Shown piece after piece: positions 17,983 through 27,127 of a DNA stretch of 64,000 nucleotides. This stretch comes from an uncultured Rikenellaceae bacterium (lineage in GTDB: Bacteria; Bacteroidota; Bacteroidia; Bacteroidales; Rikenellaceae), in contig CALYBQ010000006.1 of assembly GCA_944415565.1 (NCBI GenBank), positions 62,001 to 126,000 of the forward strand. Reading direction: 5' to 3'. The notes under the pieces were generated by a model. The model was not told the DNA's origin, made no database searches, and saw nothing but the letters and a program-made list of their open reading frames with translations. Numbering within the stretch: the first letter of the stretch is position 1; each line of letters opens with the position of its first letter. The position numbers were made by a program, and so were the translations under genes.

Positions 17983-19317
17983 ATGGATCTTGATCAGGAA
18001 AAGATGAAGATTATGAAATTCGGAGGCACCTCGGTGGGTTCCGTGGACATGATAAAACATGTCGCAAGACTCATCAGCAATGAAGAACCGAAACTGGTAG
18101 TACTTTCGGCCATGTCCGGAACAACCAATGCCCTTGCAGAGATTGCAGCTAAATTAACCCGGGGGGACGTTTCCGGCGCCACAGGCGACATAGAAAATCT
18201 GGAGAACAGATATATGGAAGTAGCGGCCAACCTCTATTTTTCTGAAGGGAGCGCAGGAAAAGCCAAGAAACACATTCTGGACTCCTTTTCCATTTTGAAA
18301 GGGTTTGTCGGACATACGTTCACCTATGTCGAGGAAAAAATAGTATTGGCCCAGGGAGAATTGATAAGTACCATGCTGCTGCACCTCTATCTTACGGAAA
18401 CAGGGGTGCATTCCACTCTATTACCTGCATTGGATTTTATGCGTACCGATAAAAATGGGGAGCCTGACATGCGTTTCATCCATAAAAATGTAAGACAGAC
18501 GATAAATAGCTACCCGCACAACCGCATTTTCATAACGCAAGGCTATATCTGTCGTAACGCATCGGGTGAAATAGATAATCTGCAACGCGGGGGCAGCGAC
18601 TACACAGCATCGCTGCTCGGCGCTGCGCTCAATGCTTCGGAAATACAAATATGGACCGATATAGACGGCCTGCACAATAACGATCCACGAATAGTTTCGT
18701 CTACGATGCCTGTTCGTAGACTCACATTCGACGAAGCTTCTAAGTTGGCACATTTTGGTGCAAAAATCTTGCATCCTACCTGTATTCTCCCGGCTAAACA
18801 GAAAAATATTCCAGTGCGTTTGCTAAACACGATGGATCCGTCGGCCCCAGGTACCCTGATATCGAATTCTGCCGATACGGGACGTGTTAAAGCGGTAGCG
18901 GCCAAAGACGGAGTTACACATATCAAGATTCGTTCGTTGCATAAAATACCGGGATACCAATTGCTCGACAAGATATTTCATGGCTTTGCTCGCACCCACA
19001 CCCCAGTAGATCTGGTTGCCATTTCCGATAACGAAATATCACTCACGACCGATACTCGGGAATACCTGCCGGAAATACTCGGGGAGTTAGCCCCTTATGC
19101 CGACATATCAGTGGAAGACGGCATGGTGATCGTCTGTGTGGTAGGCGACCTAATCCAATCCAACAAGGGATTCAAGCACAGGATAGTAGATTCTCTTAAA
19201 GGAGTCCCGGTCCGCATGATCTCCTATGGAGACAACTGCGATGTGTCTTTCGTCATGCATCAGAAAGATAAGAAAAAGGCGCTGGAAGCACTTAGTTCAT
19301 CCAGTGTATTCCAGTAA
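17983..19317 (+). CDS. lysC: Aspartate kinase
   Basis: First step of the lysine, threonine and methionine pathway (aspartate to aspartyl phosphate). 444 residues. The N-terminal kinase domain starts with MKFGGTSVGS and contains RGGSDYTASLLG and the ITQGYICRN segment. Two ACT-like regulatory domains follow from about residue 300 (IKIRS, then DLVAISDNEISLT, VCVVGD). It is monofunctional: no homoserine dehydrogenase follows. The start may instead be the ATG eight codons in (MKIMKFGG). No lysine riboswitch or T-box is visible in the 289 bases upstream, which hold no other gene. Single-gene transcription is likely. Confidence 0.93.
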   Translation: MDLDQEKMKIMKFGGTSVGSVDMIKHVARLISNEEPKLVVLSAMSGTTNALAEIAAKLTRGDVSGATGDIENLENRYMEVAANLYFSEGSAGKAKKHILDSFSILKGFVGHTFTYVEEKIVLAQGELISTMLLHLYLTETGVHSTLLPALDFMRTDKNGEPDMRFIHKNVRQTINSYPHNRIFITQGYICRNASGEIDNLQRGGSDYTASLLGAALNASEIQIWTDIDGLHNNDPRIVSSTMPVRRLTFDEASKLAHFGAKILHPTCILPAKQKNIPVRLLNTMDPSAPGTLISNSADTGRVKAVAAKDGVTHIKIRSLHKIPGYQLLDKIFHGFARTHTPVDLVAISDNEISLTTDTREYLPEILGELAPYADISVEDGMVIVCVVGDLIQSNKGFKHRIVDSLKGVPVRMISYGDNCDVSFVMHQKDKKKALEALSSSSVFQ

Positions 19318-19503
19318 TTGACTGTATCTTTATTCAGAACGAACTCTTCGCAGGTCTAAAGTAAGTAGCGCAGGCTTCGGCCGGATCAGAAGAAATGTTG
19401 CGCGACGAACTCGTAGATCTGCGACTGTTTTCTGGTAATAATCATAGTATAACACTCGCCGGGCGTGCAAAACAACCCCTGTTTCTGGAATCAATTAGCA
19501 TTG

Positions 19504-19705
19504 TGTATAAGTAGATAATATTTTCTCTGATAATGAGCATATCTTACTCATAGATATACTTATTTCCAACGATGGAATTGAATTGCGTGAATTACTCCCG
19601 CCGGGTATCGGTCTGGACGGATACGATATAGCACAAGCCAATACTTGTGTATCTCGATTGAAAATGTCGGGGGAAGGACAGACTGTAACAATCACTGACA
19701 GACTT
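19504..19705 (+). pseudogene. Possible gene fragment downstream of lysC
   Basis: An open plus-strand stretch without a convincing start reads like real protein (DILISNDGIELRELLPPGIG, DGYDIAQANTCVSRLKMSG, TVTITDRLL) before it runs into the antisense of marC. I do not recognise the family. It may be a truncated remnant or chance; the remaining gap (19318-19503) shows nothing. Confidence 0.25.
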
Positions 19706-20350
19706 TTACACTCCCGCTTGCTGCAATATTTCGACAGCTATTGGGCGTACGCCGCTGATGAAACACTCCACTGCAATAACCATCAAAATCAATCCCATTA
19801 AACGCATTAGAACGTTATTACCCGTCCTGCCCAGAACCTTAAAAAGTCGTGAAGAGGCACACAAAATAAGAAACGATGCCAAACAAACCAAAGCTATTAC
19901 ACCAATCAATGCGGTTTTGAAAACCCAATCATGAGCTTCGGACAACAACGTAATAGCTCCTGCTATGACACCGGGACCGCACAACATCGGAATTGCTAAC
20001 GGCGTAATCGTTATGTCCTTATCGTATTTACGCTGCTCGGCGGCATTAAGTTTGACATTCGTATAGTGGGCCTGGAGCATATCGTACCCTATCTTGAATA
20101 TAATAATACCTCCGACAATTCGGAACCCGTTGATTGAAATCCCGAAAAATTGGAAAAGCCATCGTCCTGAAAGTGCGAACAGCACTAAAATGGAAAATGT
20201 TATAACACAAGCTTCCAATGCTATGGCATGACGCTCTTTCTCCGTCCGACCCTCAGTCATATTCAAAAAAAGCGGCATGAGACCAAGCGGGTCCATCAAA
20301 GTGAACAGAGTGGTAAAGCATAAAACCGAATATGTCAGCAATCCATCCAT
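19706..20350 (-). CDS. MarC-family membrane protein
   Basis: 214 residues, six predicted TM helices, with MarC/UPF0056 signatures: LMDPLGLMPLFLNMTEG near the N-terminus, GGIIIFKIGYDML near 80-92 and LAIPMLCGPGVIAGAI near 118-133. The family was once linked to multiple antibiotic resistance; the transport role is unsettled, and some members are called NAAT (amino-acid) transporters. Stands alone between unrelated genes. The gap upstream (20351-20648) contains a weak hairpin (ACCCGT/ACGGGT at 20592-20614, T-run on the plus side) and no gene. Confidence 0.88.
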   Translation of the reverse strand: MDGLLTYSVLCFTTLFTLMDPLGLMPLFLNMTEGRTEKERHAIALEACVITFSILVLFALSGRWLFQFFGISINGFRIVGGIIIFKIGYDMLQAHYTNVKLNAAEQRKYDKDITITPLAIPMLCGPGVIAGAITLLSEAHDWVFKTALIGVIALVCLASFLILCASSRLFKVLGRTGNNVLMRLMGLILMVIAVECFISGVRPIAVEILQQAGV

Positions 20351-20648
20351 ATTTAACGTTATTTTACAAATGCATAAACAATGGTAATGTCGTATCCGAT
20401 ATGATGATTGTGGTATGTATCCTTACAATTAAATTCCTGCACACCTTATGCGTAATATAAACAAGAGGAATGCTGATCGTCAAACAACAAAGTACATATA
20501 ACAAATTCATACACATTCAGTAGCAATTGTCATGGCAATAGTCGTATCTTCGGCATCATGATGTTTGATGTCCGACACGCCATCGTATATCACCCGTTCT
20601 ATATTAGGACGGGTTTTTGCAGTCCAAAGTCGATGATATTACGACAAG

Positions 20649-21446
20649 CTACCATGAGCCGCCTGCACCGCCTCCTCCGGTGAATCCTCCTCCGAATCCT
20701 CCGAAACCACCTCCACCGCCGGAGAACCCACCGAATCCTCCGCCACTGTGTCGGCGTCCTGAGAGGATACTTCCCAGAAGTATGGCCGATGCTACATCGC
20801 CATCGGACGATATGGTTCGGCTGCCGCGGTTGCCGCCGCGCGAACCGAAAGTAAAAAATATGGCGATAAGCACTACCAACAGCCCTATAATGGAACCCAT
20901 GCCTACGCCTTTCTTATGGCGTTCGAGGTATTGCTCGGCTGTAAATTCTCCGCTGGAGAGCGACATGAGCGTGGATGTCGCATTGTCTATGCCCTGATAG
21001 TACATTCCTTTGCGGAATGCAGGCAGGATGTCGTAATCCACAATCCTGCCTGCCAAGGCATCCGGAACCGCGCCTTCGAGCCCGTAACCGATAGATATGA
21101 ACACCTCGCCGCGGGACGATGCGGTCTTCGGTTTTATTAGTATGAGTATACCGTTGTTCTTTTCCGAACTGCCGCCGATGCCCCATTTGTCGAACAGCCG
21201 TGCCGAATAGTCCGAAATATCGCTCCCGTCGAGGTCGGCTACGGTGACCACGGCAATCTGGGTGGATGTGGCACGGTCGAAATCCACCAATTTTTCCTCA
21301 AGCGCCTGTCGTTCTGTCGCCGAGAACATTTCGGCGAAATCGTTCACCAGCCGCGCAGGCTTCATGGGCTCCGGCAACTGCTGCGACATTGCCGTCACGG
21401 CAGTCATCAGAAGCGCGATTATGGTTATATGTATTTCCCTGAACAT
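20649..21446 (-). CDS. TPM-domain membrane protein with Gly-rich tail
   Basis: 265 residues: signal peptide (about 1-21), TPM domain (about 30-160; VNDFAEMFSATERQALEEKL, TSTQIAVVTVADLDG, GILILI, ISIGYGLEGAVPD), a TM helix near 182-200 (GSIIGLLVVLIAIFF), then a tail of mostly Gly and Phe ending GGSW. This is the standard YgcG-like form. TPM domains in plants act in photosystem repair; bacterial roles are unclear, probably envelope quality control. It follows a lemA gene and a second TPM protein on the same strand, the usual arrangement in Bacteroidota. Confidence 0.88.
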   Translation of the reverse strand: MFREIHITIIALLMTAVTAMSQQLPEPMKPARLVNDFAEMFSATERQALEEKLVDFDRATSTQIAVVTVADLDGSDISDYSARLFDKWGIGGSSEKNNGILILIKPKTASSRGEVFISIGYGLEGAVPDALAGRIVDYDILPAFRKGMYYQGIDNATSTLMSLSSGEFTAEQYLERHKKGVGMGSIIGLLVVLIAIFFTFGSRGGNRGSRTISSDGDVASAILLGSILSGRRHSGGGFGGFSGGGGGFGGFGGGFTGGGGAGGSW

Positions 21447-21524
21447 TTCTTTGTATTTTAGTTATGCACGACATTGCAGACAGTGAGCATGTCTCAGGCT
21501 CTGCGACCGGAGCCGGTGTCCCTC

Positions 21525-21961
21525 CTATCCGAACGAGATGTCGTCGGGCTGCTCGTTAACGTCGTCGGACCGGTGAGGGAAATGGGACGCCAGTTCCTTC
21601 TCTATCATCGCTATCGCTGCACACAGGCACCCGAAAAATCTTCATCGGCGAAATGTCGTTTCATGGCGGCATAACATTCGAGCCAGAAATCGTGGCGGAC
21701 ATAACGATTGACGTTCACGTCTCCGATGATCGCTGCCTTATGGTCCTTGACTGCCAAGTATATCAGTATCCCGTTACACTGTGCCGTGCGGTTCATGCCG
21801 AGTTTGGAAAATACGTCCACTGCCCGGTCCATCACGTCGTCCTTGCAACGGTTCTCGATATGCACGCGGATTTCGGCCGATGTACCTTGTTCGGCGCTAC
21901 GGACGGCGGCGACAATGCTTTCTTTCTGCCCGGCAGTGAATAGATTCGAGACCTTAGACAT
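21525..21961 (-). pseudogene. Second TPM-domain protein, frameshifted near its C-terminus
   Basis: The intact frame gives only 116 residues (stop at 21611): TPM domain with VFSKLGMNRTAQCNGILIYLAV and a normal body. It breaks at DFSGACVQR. In the neighbouring frame the family ending follows at once (LCAAIAMIEKELASHFPHRS, VNEQPDDISFG) and stops at 21525. Restoring one G near 21627 would give SGGLCAAI and a normal length of about 145 residues. A single-base deletion, real or from sequencing, is the simplest reading. Located 12 bases after lemA. Loss of the tail would remove only the last helix and the acidic end, so partial function is possible. Confidence 0.75.
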
Positions 21962-21973
21962 GGCTTTGGTCGT

Positions 21974-22564
21974 TTAGAATTGGACCTGCGGGGCGCGTTC
22001 GCTCCCCTCTTCGGCACTGAAATAGGCCATCTCCCTGAACCCGAACATGGAAGCGAATATATTGCGCGGAAACTGCATGATGAAGCTGTTGTATGTCCGG
22101 GCCGCTTCGTTGAATTTGCGGCGTTCGACGGATATACGGTTTTCCGTACCTTCGAGCTGTACCTGCAAATCGCGGAAGTTCTGGTTGGCCTTGAGGTCGG
22201 GATAGTTCTCCGATATGGCCATAAGGCGGCTGAGGGCCGAAGATAGTTCGCCCTGTTGGCGGTTGTAACTCTGGAGCGTCTGCTCATCGAGCTGGTCGAA
22301 ATTGATCTGTGTCTGGTTGGCCTTGCTGCGCGCTTCGGTCACCGCTTCGAGTGTGGCCGATTCATGTTGGGCGTATCCCTTAACCGTGTTGACCAGATTG
22401 GGAATAAGGTCGGCACGGCGCTGGTACTGGTTCTCCACGTTCGACCACTGAGCCTTGACGTTTTCGCGCATAGAGACCATATTGTTGTATCCTGATTTGG
22501 CAGTCAGGAACAGGCCAAGAATTACTACGCATACGACTATGATAATGATTGTGCCTTTTTTCAT
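21974..22564 (-). CDS. lemA: LemA family protein
   Basis: 196 residues: one N-terminal TM helix (about 3-22), then a cytoplasmic or periplasmic three-helix bundle with the family hallmarks NVKAQWSNVENQYQRRADLIPNL (split here as two motifs, near 37-59), EAVTEARSKA and ENYPDLKANQNF, and VERRKFNEAARTYN. First gene of a unit with two TPM-domain proteins; this pairing is conserved in many bacteria. The role is unknown; envelope stress is often suggested. Confidence 0.92.
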   Translation of the reverse strand: MKKGTIIIIVVCVVILGLFLTAKSGYNNMVSMRENVKAQWSNVENQYQRRADLIPNLVNTVKGYAQHESATLEAVTEARSKANQTQINFDQLDEQTLQSYNRQQGELSSALSRLMAISENYPDLKANQNFRDLQVQLEGTENRISVERRKFNEAARTYNSFIMQFPRNIFASMFGFREMAYFSAEEGSERAPQVQF

Positions 22565-22603
22565 GTCTTAAATGTTTTATGAGTTGACAGTATGGTATGT
22601 CTG

Positions 22604-22633
22604 CAAAGTTAGAAAAAGGTAATAATGAACAAA
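22604..22633 (-). promoter_or_regulatory. Promoter of the lemA-TPM operon
   Basis: TTTG (22633-22630), 18 bases, then TAACTTTG (22611-22604) on the minus strand: near-perfect Bacteroidota promoter, 39 bases before the lemA ATG. Confidence 0.75.
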
Positions 22634-23102
22634 AGTACGTTTGATGTTTTTACGTCATTACAAAAGGCAATACCATTCCGGCGAGGTCTCTGCCGTTGTC
22701 TGGGCTCGAACGGGAAATTCTATTTTCCTGTTTCCAGTCCGGTAAGGTATACGCCCGCAAGGCGGACCGTGTTGTTATACGGGAACTTTCTGGATATATT
22801 CCTGAACATGTAATACACTATGGCTCATTAACCTTACCATATGTTTTCGTTTTGCAGGGTCATACGATACATCATATTAGGAATATGCGTTATCAATATA
22901 CCGACTTCCCTTTTACTCGGAACATTACGAAGATAACCATTGAAAACGTGAGACCAGTACTCGTAACAACCATCTCCATAGATGAATAATCCGATTCTAC
23001 ACAAACAGCATCTAATTATTTTACGTATTATGGAAAAATAAATGATTTTCAATAAATTGGAATGGAAGTTGTGTATTGTAGGAATATCTAATTACGATCA
23101 TT
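22634..23102. other. Gene-free region between divergent units
   Basis: About 470 bases between the lemA promoter and the first lipoprotein gene. Short frames exist on both strands but none has a recognisable product. A good TAnnTTTG box for the plus-strand lipoproteins is not found, and no clear long inverted repeats that would frame an invertible promoter were seen by eye. Confidence 0.5.
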
Positions 23103-24062
23103 ATGAAAAAAATTGCTTTTATGGCCCTAGGCTTCCTTTTTCTCGCCGCATCGTGCTCCAAGGACGACTGCAACTGCGATATTGAACCGACACCGGCACT
23201 ATTCACACCCGATGTGAGCGTGCGTATGGCCGAACCGCTCAGCCTGCATCCCTTTACCGGAGCATTGGAAATATACCCATGCAAGGACGGCTCGTCCATA
23301 TACTACGGAAACTATATCAACGGGAAACTTAGTGTCTTCTATGGTTTTTATATGATTAACGAAGGTGACGTCTACGGCAAATACAACCGGGAGATCCACC
23401 TGCCTGCTGGTGATTACAACATGGTATATTGGGGTACTCCAAAATACGATGAGCCCATTCACAATACTCCGCAGATTCACTCCCCGGGTCTGATCGAAGG
23501 CGCCGACCTCTCCAAACTATATTTTAGCCTGCGGAGCATCGGCAACGATCTTTACTCTCCGGTCTATGACCTGGTACACGCCGTGAAACCTGCCCATATC
23601 GGTACGGATGCCCTGCAAACTTCCCTCACGCGCGTGGGATCGGGGCTAAAAGTCATCGTCAAACAGACAGACGGCAGTGCATTCATCCCGGAAATCGTCG
23701 ACGTAAAGATAAATATAGGGAACATCGCCGAGAAGCTCAACTTCTACACAGGCGAAGCGGAGAACATGACTAAGACAGTGCAGTTCGACCTGTCGCGCTC
23801 GGAAGACGGACTTTCGTATGGCAACATCACGGTGATGTTGTTCCCATCCGCACCAAATCCGCCGCTGGAGCTGATCATCACTCTGCAAGACGGAACCCAG
23901 TTCAAGCTGAATAAGAACCTGAACGCGACACTGTCGCCCAATACACGTTTGACGCTGAACATAAACGTGGGCAAAATCTTGCCTGAAGGTAATCCTGGCG
24001 ACTTCACCTATGATGACTGGAACGAGGAGAACGAAACCATCGATTTCCCGATTGTGGATTAA
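23103..24062 (+). CDS. Lipoprotein, FimB/Mfa2-like
   Basis: 319 residues with a signal peptide and lipobox LAASC (Cys18). The body is beta-rich: a first half with a strand pattern ending in HLPAGDYNMVYWGTP, a central YDLVHAVKPAHIG and SGLKVIVK segment, and a final LTLNINVGKIL strand. This layout (two transthyretin-like halves, lipid anchor, 300-350 residues) resembles the FimB/Mfa2 fimbrial anchor family of Bacteroidales, but the match is by pattern only. The next lipoprotein overlaps its 3' end by up to 53 bases, so they are cotranscribed. A tyrosine recombinase lies just downstream. Surface adhesion is a guess. Confidence 0.55.
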   Translation: MKKIAFMALGFLFLAASCSKDDCNCDIEPTPALFTPDVSVRMAEPLSLHPFTGALEIYPCKDGSSIYYGNYINGKLSVFYGFYMINEGDVYGKYNREIHLPAGDYNMVYWGTPKYDEPIHNTPQIHSPGLIEGADLSKLYFSLRSIGNDLYSPVYDLVHAVKPAHIGTDALQTSLTRVGSGLKVIVKQTDGSAFIPEIVDVKINIGNIAEKLNFYTGEAENMTKTVQFDLSRSEDGLSYGNITVMLFPSAPNPPLELIITLQDGTQFKLNKNLNATLSPNTRLTLNINVGKILPEGNPGDFTYDDWNEENETIDFPIVD

Positions 24063-25344
24063 AAATCTTGGTCTGTTATTGTTGGCCGGAGGTTTCGTGG
24101 CGTCATGCTCGAATGACGACTGGAAAGACGATGTGAACGCGCTGAAGAAACCTGTTCCGACAGGTATCGTTTTTGTCGATGCTGCACCCGTTACGGCGGT
24201 CAAAGGAACGCAGTTCCAGTTGCGTTTCCGCGTCAACCCTACCGGCGTGACGATTACCAAAAATGACCTCGAACTTGACCTGCGTAACAGCGACACCTAT
24301 TTCAGGTTTGACAAATCGGGCAGTCCTTTGGCTATGAATTCTTCGAGGGCGTCGTATGTTATCCCGTCGGATTATTACGAGGTTGTGAGCGTGGAGCCTG
24401 ATACAAACGGTTCGGGCGAGAAACTCGACGGACAATGGATAGCCACTATCGGGACCAGGGGCGAAGGCAATTTCCGCAATGTTGCCGATCTGTCGCTTAT
24501 TGTCAACTATACCGATGCGGCTGGAGTAGTTCGCAAGGTAAGCTCGTCGGCGCTGCCGGTCGAGATCGTGCCGACCGTGGACGAAGGTGTGGTATTCGGA
24601 TATTCAAAAGTGCAGGCTATCAGGACTAAGGCCGAAGCTGTCAATCCCTATATACTTTTCGTAGATATTCAGGCTTACCGCAACGATGAGGGTGAAGAGT
24701 GGTATTATAACCGCCAATACATCACTGAGGTCGATGCGGCCATCAACGACGGAGAGTTGACAGCCGATGCTTCGGCGCTCTACGAGAAATATTATATCTC
24801 TTTCATTCCGGACACGGAGAAAGCTATTTGGCAGGATTTGGAAGCGGGCGATGTGAAGACCGCTGTGTCGGATGTTGAGGTTGAACTGATCGACTTCGGT
24901 GGAACTAAAAAGACACTCGAGCTTCCGGTGCTGTACAGTCAGCGCACTATTTTTGTCGAATGCGAGATACCGCGTGACGAGATCAATGCCAATATAGACA
25001 ATGCTTTCTATTCGCACGATATCAGCGAGGAGCTTTCGCAGTACGGTCTGACCGCTGATTTCTCATCGTGTTTGACCCGTAGAAATTTCTTCGGAATGTC
25101 AGAGGGCAACATGTCGGACTATTTGATTATAGACGAAGTCGAGATTTCAGGTGACAATAATGAGTTCAAGCCTGTTATTAGCATGTGGGTGATGGACGAA
25201 GTGCCGTCAGGCTTCGAGATTACAAAGGAAGAGGCCGCCAAGTTTGATTTTTCTCTCACAAGCTTCCCGCAGGATAAGGGGGGAGCTGATGCGATTGTCC
25301 TGTCCGATTGGGATATACGTATCACGATTAAGGCAATAGATTAA
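24010..25344 (+). CDS. Lipoprotein of unknown function with BACON/Ig-like beta structure
   Basis: 444 residues if the ATG at 24010 is used, which overlaps the previous gene by 53 bases; a TTG at 24052 (next to the end of that gene) is an alternative that leaves a shorter n-region. Lipobox VASC (Cys33). The sequence has repeated beta-sandwich-like strands (IVFVDAAPVTAVKGTQFQLR near 48-67, typical of an N-terminal Ig-like module of Bacteroidales surface lipoproteins) and ends DWDIRITIKAI. No catalytic motif. Probably surface-exposed and working with the upstream lipoprotein. Confidence 0.6.
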   Translation: MMTGTRRTKPSISRLWIKNLGLLLLAGGFVASCSNDDWKDDVNALKKPVPTGIVFVDAAPVTAVKGTQFQLRFRVNPTGVTITKNDLELDLRNSDTYFRFDKSGSPLAMNSSRASYVIPSDYYEVVSVEPDTNGSGEKLDGQWIATIGTRGEGNFRNVADLSLIVNYTDAAGVVRKVSSSALPVEIVPTVDEGVVFGYSKVQAIRTKAEAVNPYILFVDIQAYRNDEGEEWYYNRQYITEVDAAINDGELTADASALYEKYYISFIPDTEKAIWQDLEAGDVKTAVSDVEVELIDFGGTKKTLELPVLYSQRTIFVECEIPRDEINANIDNAFYSHDISEELSQYGLTADFSSCLTRRNFFGMSEGNMSDYLIIDEVEISGDNNEFKPVISMWVMDEVPSGFEITKEEAAKFDFSLTSFPQDKGGADAIVLSDWDIRITIKAID

Positions 25345-25450
25345 GTCGGAGTGCCGATGTTGCGCTCACGCTCGTGCCGCAGAAGTTGTTTTGCAGAGAC
25401 ATCTGCGTGAGGTCGGCATGACGGAGTGGGGACGATAGCCCGGCAAACAC

Positions 25451-25522
25451 AAGCCTGCTTATTTGTTCGTTCTTTCGGTGGTCTCAGACTAACGGGAGGC
25501 GGAGAGGTAAGCAGGCTTTTTG
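25451..25522 (+). terminator. Long-loop hairpin after the lipoprotein pair
   Basis: AAGCCTGCTTA (25451-25461) pairs perfectly with TAAGCAGGCTT (25508-25518), followed by a T-run; the loop is 46 bases. Likely terminator of the lipoprotein unit, though the long loop is unusual. The rest of the gap up to 25650 shows no gene. Confidence 0.5.
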
Positions 25523-25650
25523 TATGGTTTATCGACATCGCGTGGCTGCCGCCGTGTTTTGCTCTGATGCTGCGAACAGTCGTGCGGAGTATTCCGTACA
25601 GTCTCGAAATGTGCTGAGAGCCCTTTTCTTTGTGGAAATACACAATGATT

Positions 25651-26868
25651 ATGGCTAAAATAAAAGTAAAACTCAGACATTCGAGCGTTGCCGGCAAGGC
25701 CGGTACGCTATACTATCAGGTGTGCCACAGAAGCCGTGTCGCTCAGATAACCACCCGGCTCAAGCTCCTGCCGGAGCAGTGGGACGCGGAAACGGAACAG
25801 GTAGCCGATACGGGTGATGAAACGTTATCTGAATACCTGCGGACGGTAGCGCGGCAGGTGGCGAGCGATGTCGATACGCTGCACCGCATAATAGATTCGT
25901 TGGAGTCCCGTTCTGCGGCGTATTCGGTTCGGGACATCGTGAACAGCTATTGCGATCCGGGCAAACGAGTTATTATAACGGATTATATGCAAGCCCAGAT
26001 TGATTTGCTCATAGCGCGAAACCGTCTGGGAACGGCGAGGAACTACAAACGGGCTCTCGACAGCCTCTCACGTTTTCTGAACGGAGTTGAACTTCCATTA
26101 TCGTCGTTCGACGAGCGGGTGGTGTGCGATTATGAAATATGGTTGCAGCGCCGCGGTATCAAACGCAACTCCGTCTCGTTCTATATGCGTGTCCTGCGTG
26201 CGGTGTATAACCAAGCTGTCAGGCAGCATCTCGTTGAGCAGACGTTTCCGTTCCAGAACGTTTATACCGGTGTAGATCATACGCGCAAGCGTGCGGTTGC
26301 CGAAGACATCGTCAAACGGCTGCGCCGGGCCGATCTCGACCGCTGGCCATCGCTGTCGTTCGCCCGCGACCTATTCATTTTCAGCTTTTGTATGCGCGGC
26401 ATGGCGTTCGTCGATATGGCATATCTGCGGAAGTGCGACATCAAAGATGATACGATATGGTATGTAAGACGCAAGACAGGATGCCATATGGCCGTGCGCG
26501 TAGAGCCTTGCATGCGCGAGATTATCGGCCGATACGAGGCGTATACCGCCGGGTCTCCTTACGTGTTTCCGATTCTGCGCTCGCTCGGGCCGCTCGATGC
26601 GTATAGGGAGTATAATACGGCGTTGGGTGCATATAATCAACGCCTGAAGAAACTTTCCGGACTTTTGGGGTTGACTGTCAAGTTGACCTCGTACACGTCG
26701 CGGCATACGTGGGCGACCACCGCCCGCAACCATAATATTCCTATTTCGGTCATTAGCGCAGGCATGGGACACTCTTCCGAGCGAACCACGCAAATATACC
26801 TGTCGATGCTTGAGAATTCGGTGGTCGACAATGCCAACCAGCACCTTATAGCGGCTTTGAATATGTAG
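25651..26868 (+). CDS. Tyrosine recombinase/integrase
   Basis: 405 residues from the ATG at 25651 (MAKIKVKLRHSSV); an in-frame TTG at 25630 and an ATG at 25645 are less likely. N-terminal arm-binding domain (about 1-95), core-binding SAM-like domain (about 105-200) and catalytic domain from about 215. Catalytic residues: R249 (CMRGMAF), K275 (RRKTG), R351 (SYTSRHTWA; the His of HxxR is a Tyr, as common in this family), H374 (GHSSERTT) and the nucleophile Y383 (QIYLSML). It is complete and appears functional. This Bacteroidales group includes invertases that flip promoters of surface genes as well as element integrases. The two upstream lipoproteins are plausible targets, but no inverted repeats were found. 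Confidence 0.9.
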   Translation: MAKIKVKLRHSSVAGKAGTLYYQVCHRSRVAQITTRLKLLPEQWDAETEQVADTGDETLSEYLRTVARQVASDVDTLHRIIDSLESRSAAYSVRDIVNSYCDPGKRVIITDYMQAQIDLLIARNRLGTARNYKRALDSLSRFLNGVELPLSSFDERVVCDYEIWLQRRGIKRNSVSFYMRVLRAVYNQAVRQHLVEQTFPFQNVYTGVDHTRKRAVAEDIVKRLRRADLDRWPSLSFARDLFIFSFCMRGMAFVDMAYLRKCDIKDDTIWYVRRKTGCHMAVRVEPCMREIIGRYEAYTAGSPYVFPILRSLGPLDAYREYNTALGAYNQRLKKLSGLLGLTVKLTSYTSRHTWATTARNHNIPISVISAGMGHSSERTTQIYLSMLENSVVDNANQHLIAALNM

Positions 26869-27070
26869 ATGCTTTATTGCTTCACGGAGGCAGTAAGTGC
26901 CAGTTGATACGCTTGAGTGGATATACGGCTGCAGCAGATTGGGAGAACAAGCTGGAAATAGGTTGGGTGTTAGTGTATGTGCTATATTACGGACGCAACT
27001 CCTGTTAGAAAATTGATAATGTATCGTTTGCCGTATGCTTCTTACCTGTATATACAGCCGTTTTAATAAT

Positions 27071-27100
27071 GAAGCCTCCGAAAGATAGTCCGGAGGCTTC
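27071..27100 (-). terminator. Hairpin after the FAD oxidoreductase gene
   Basis: GAAGCCTCCG and CGGAGGCTTC form a perfect 10-bp stem with a 10-base loop, 27 bases past the stop on the minus strand. The following ATTATTAAAA is a weak U-tract. The rest of 26869-27070 holds no gene. Confidence 0.5.
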
Positions 27101-27127
27101 GTCGTATAGTGAGCTGAACGTAATTTG

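Noticed and set aside
20617-20997. Proline-rich plus-strand ORF
   Set aside because: Antisense of the Gly-rich TPM tail, low complexity only; not a tandem-repeat array or gene.
22834-23052. 72-codon minus-strand ORF before the lipoproteins
   Set aside because: AT-rich composition, no recognisable product, and opposite to the neighbouring plus-strand unit.
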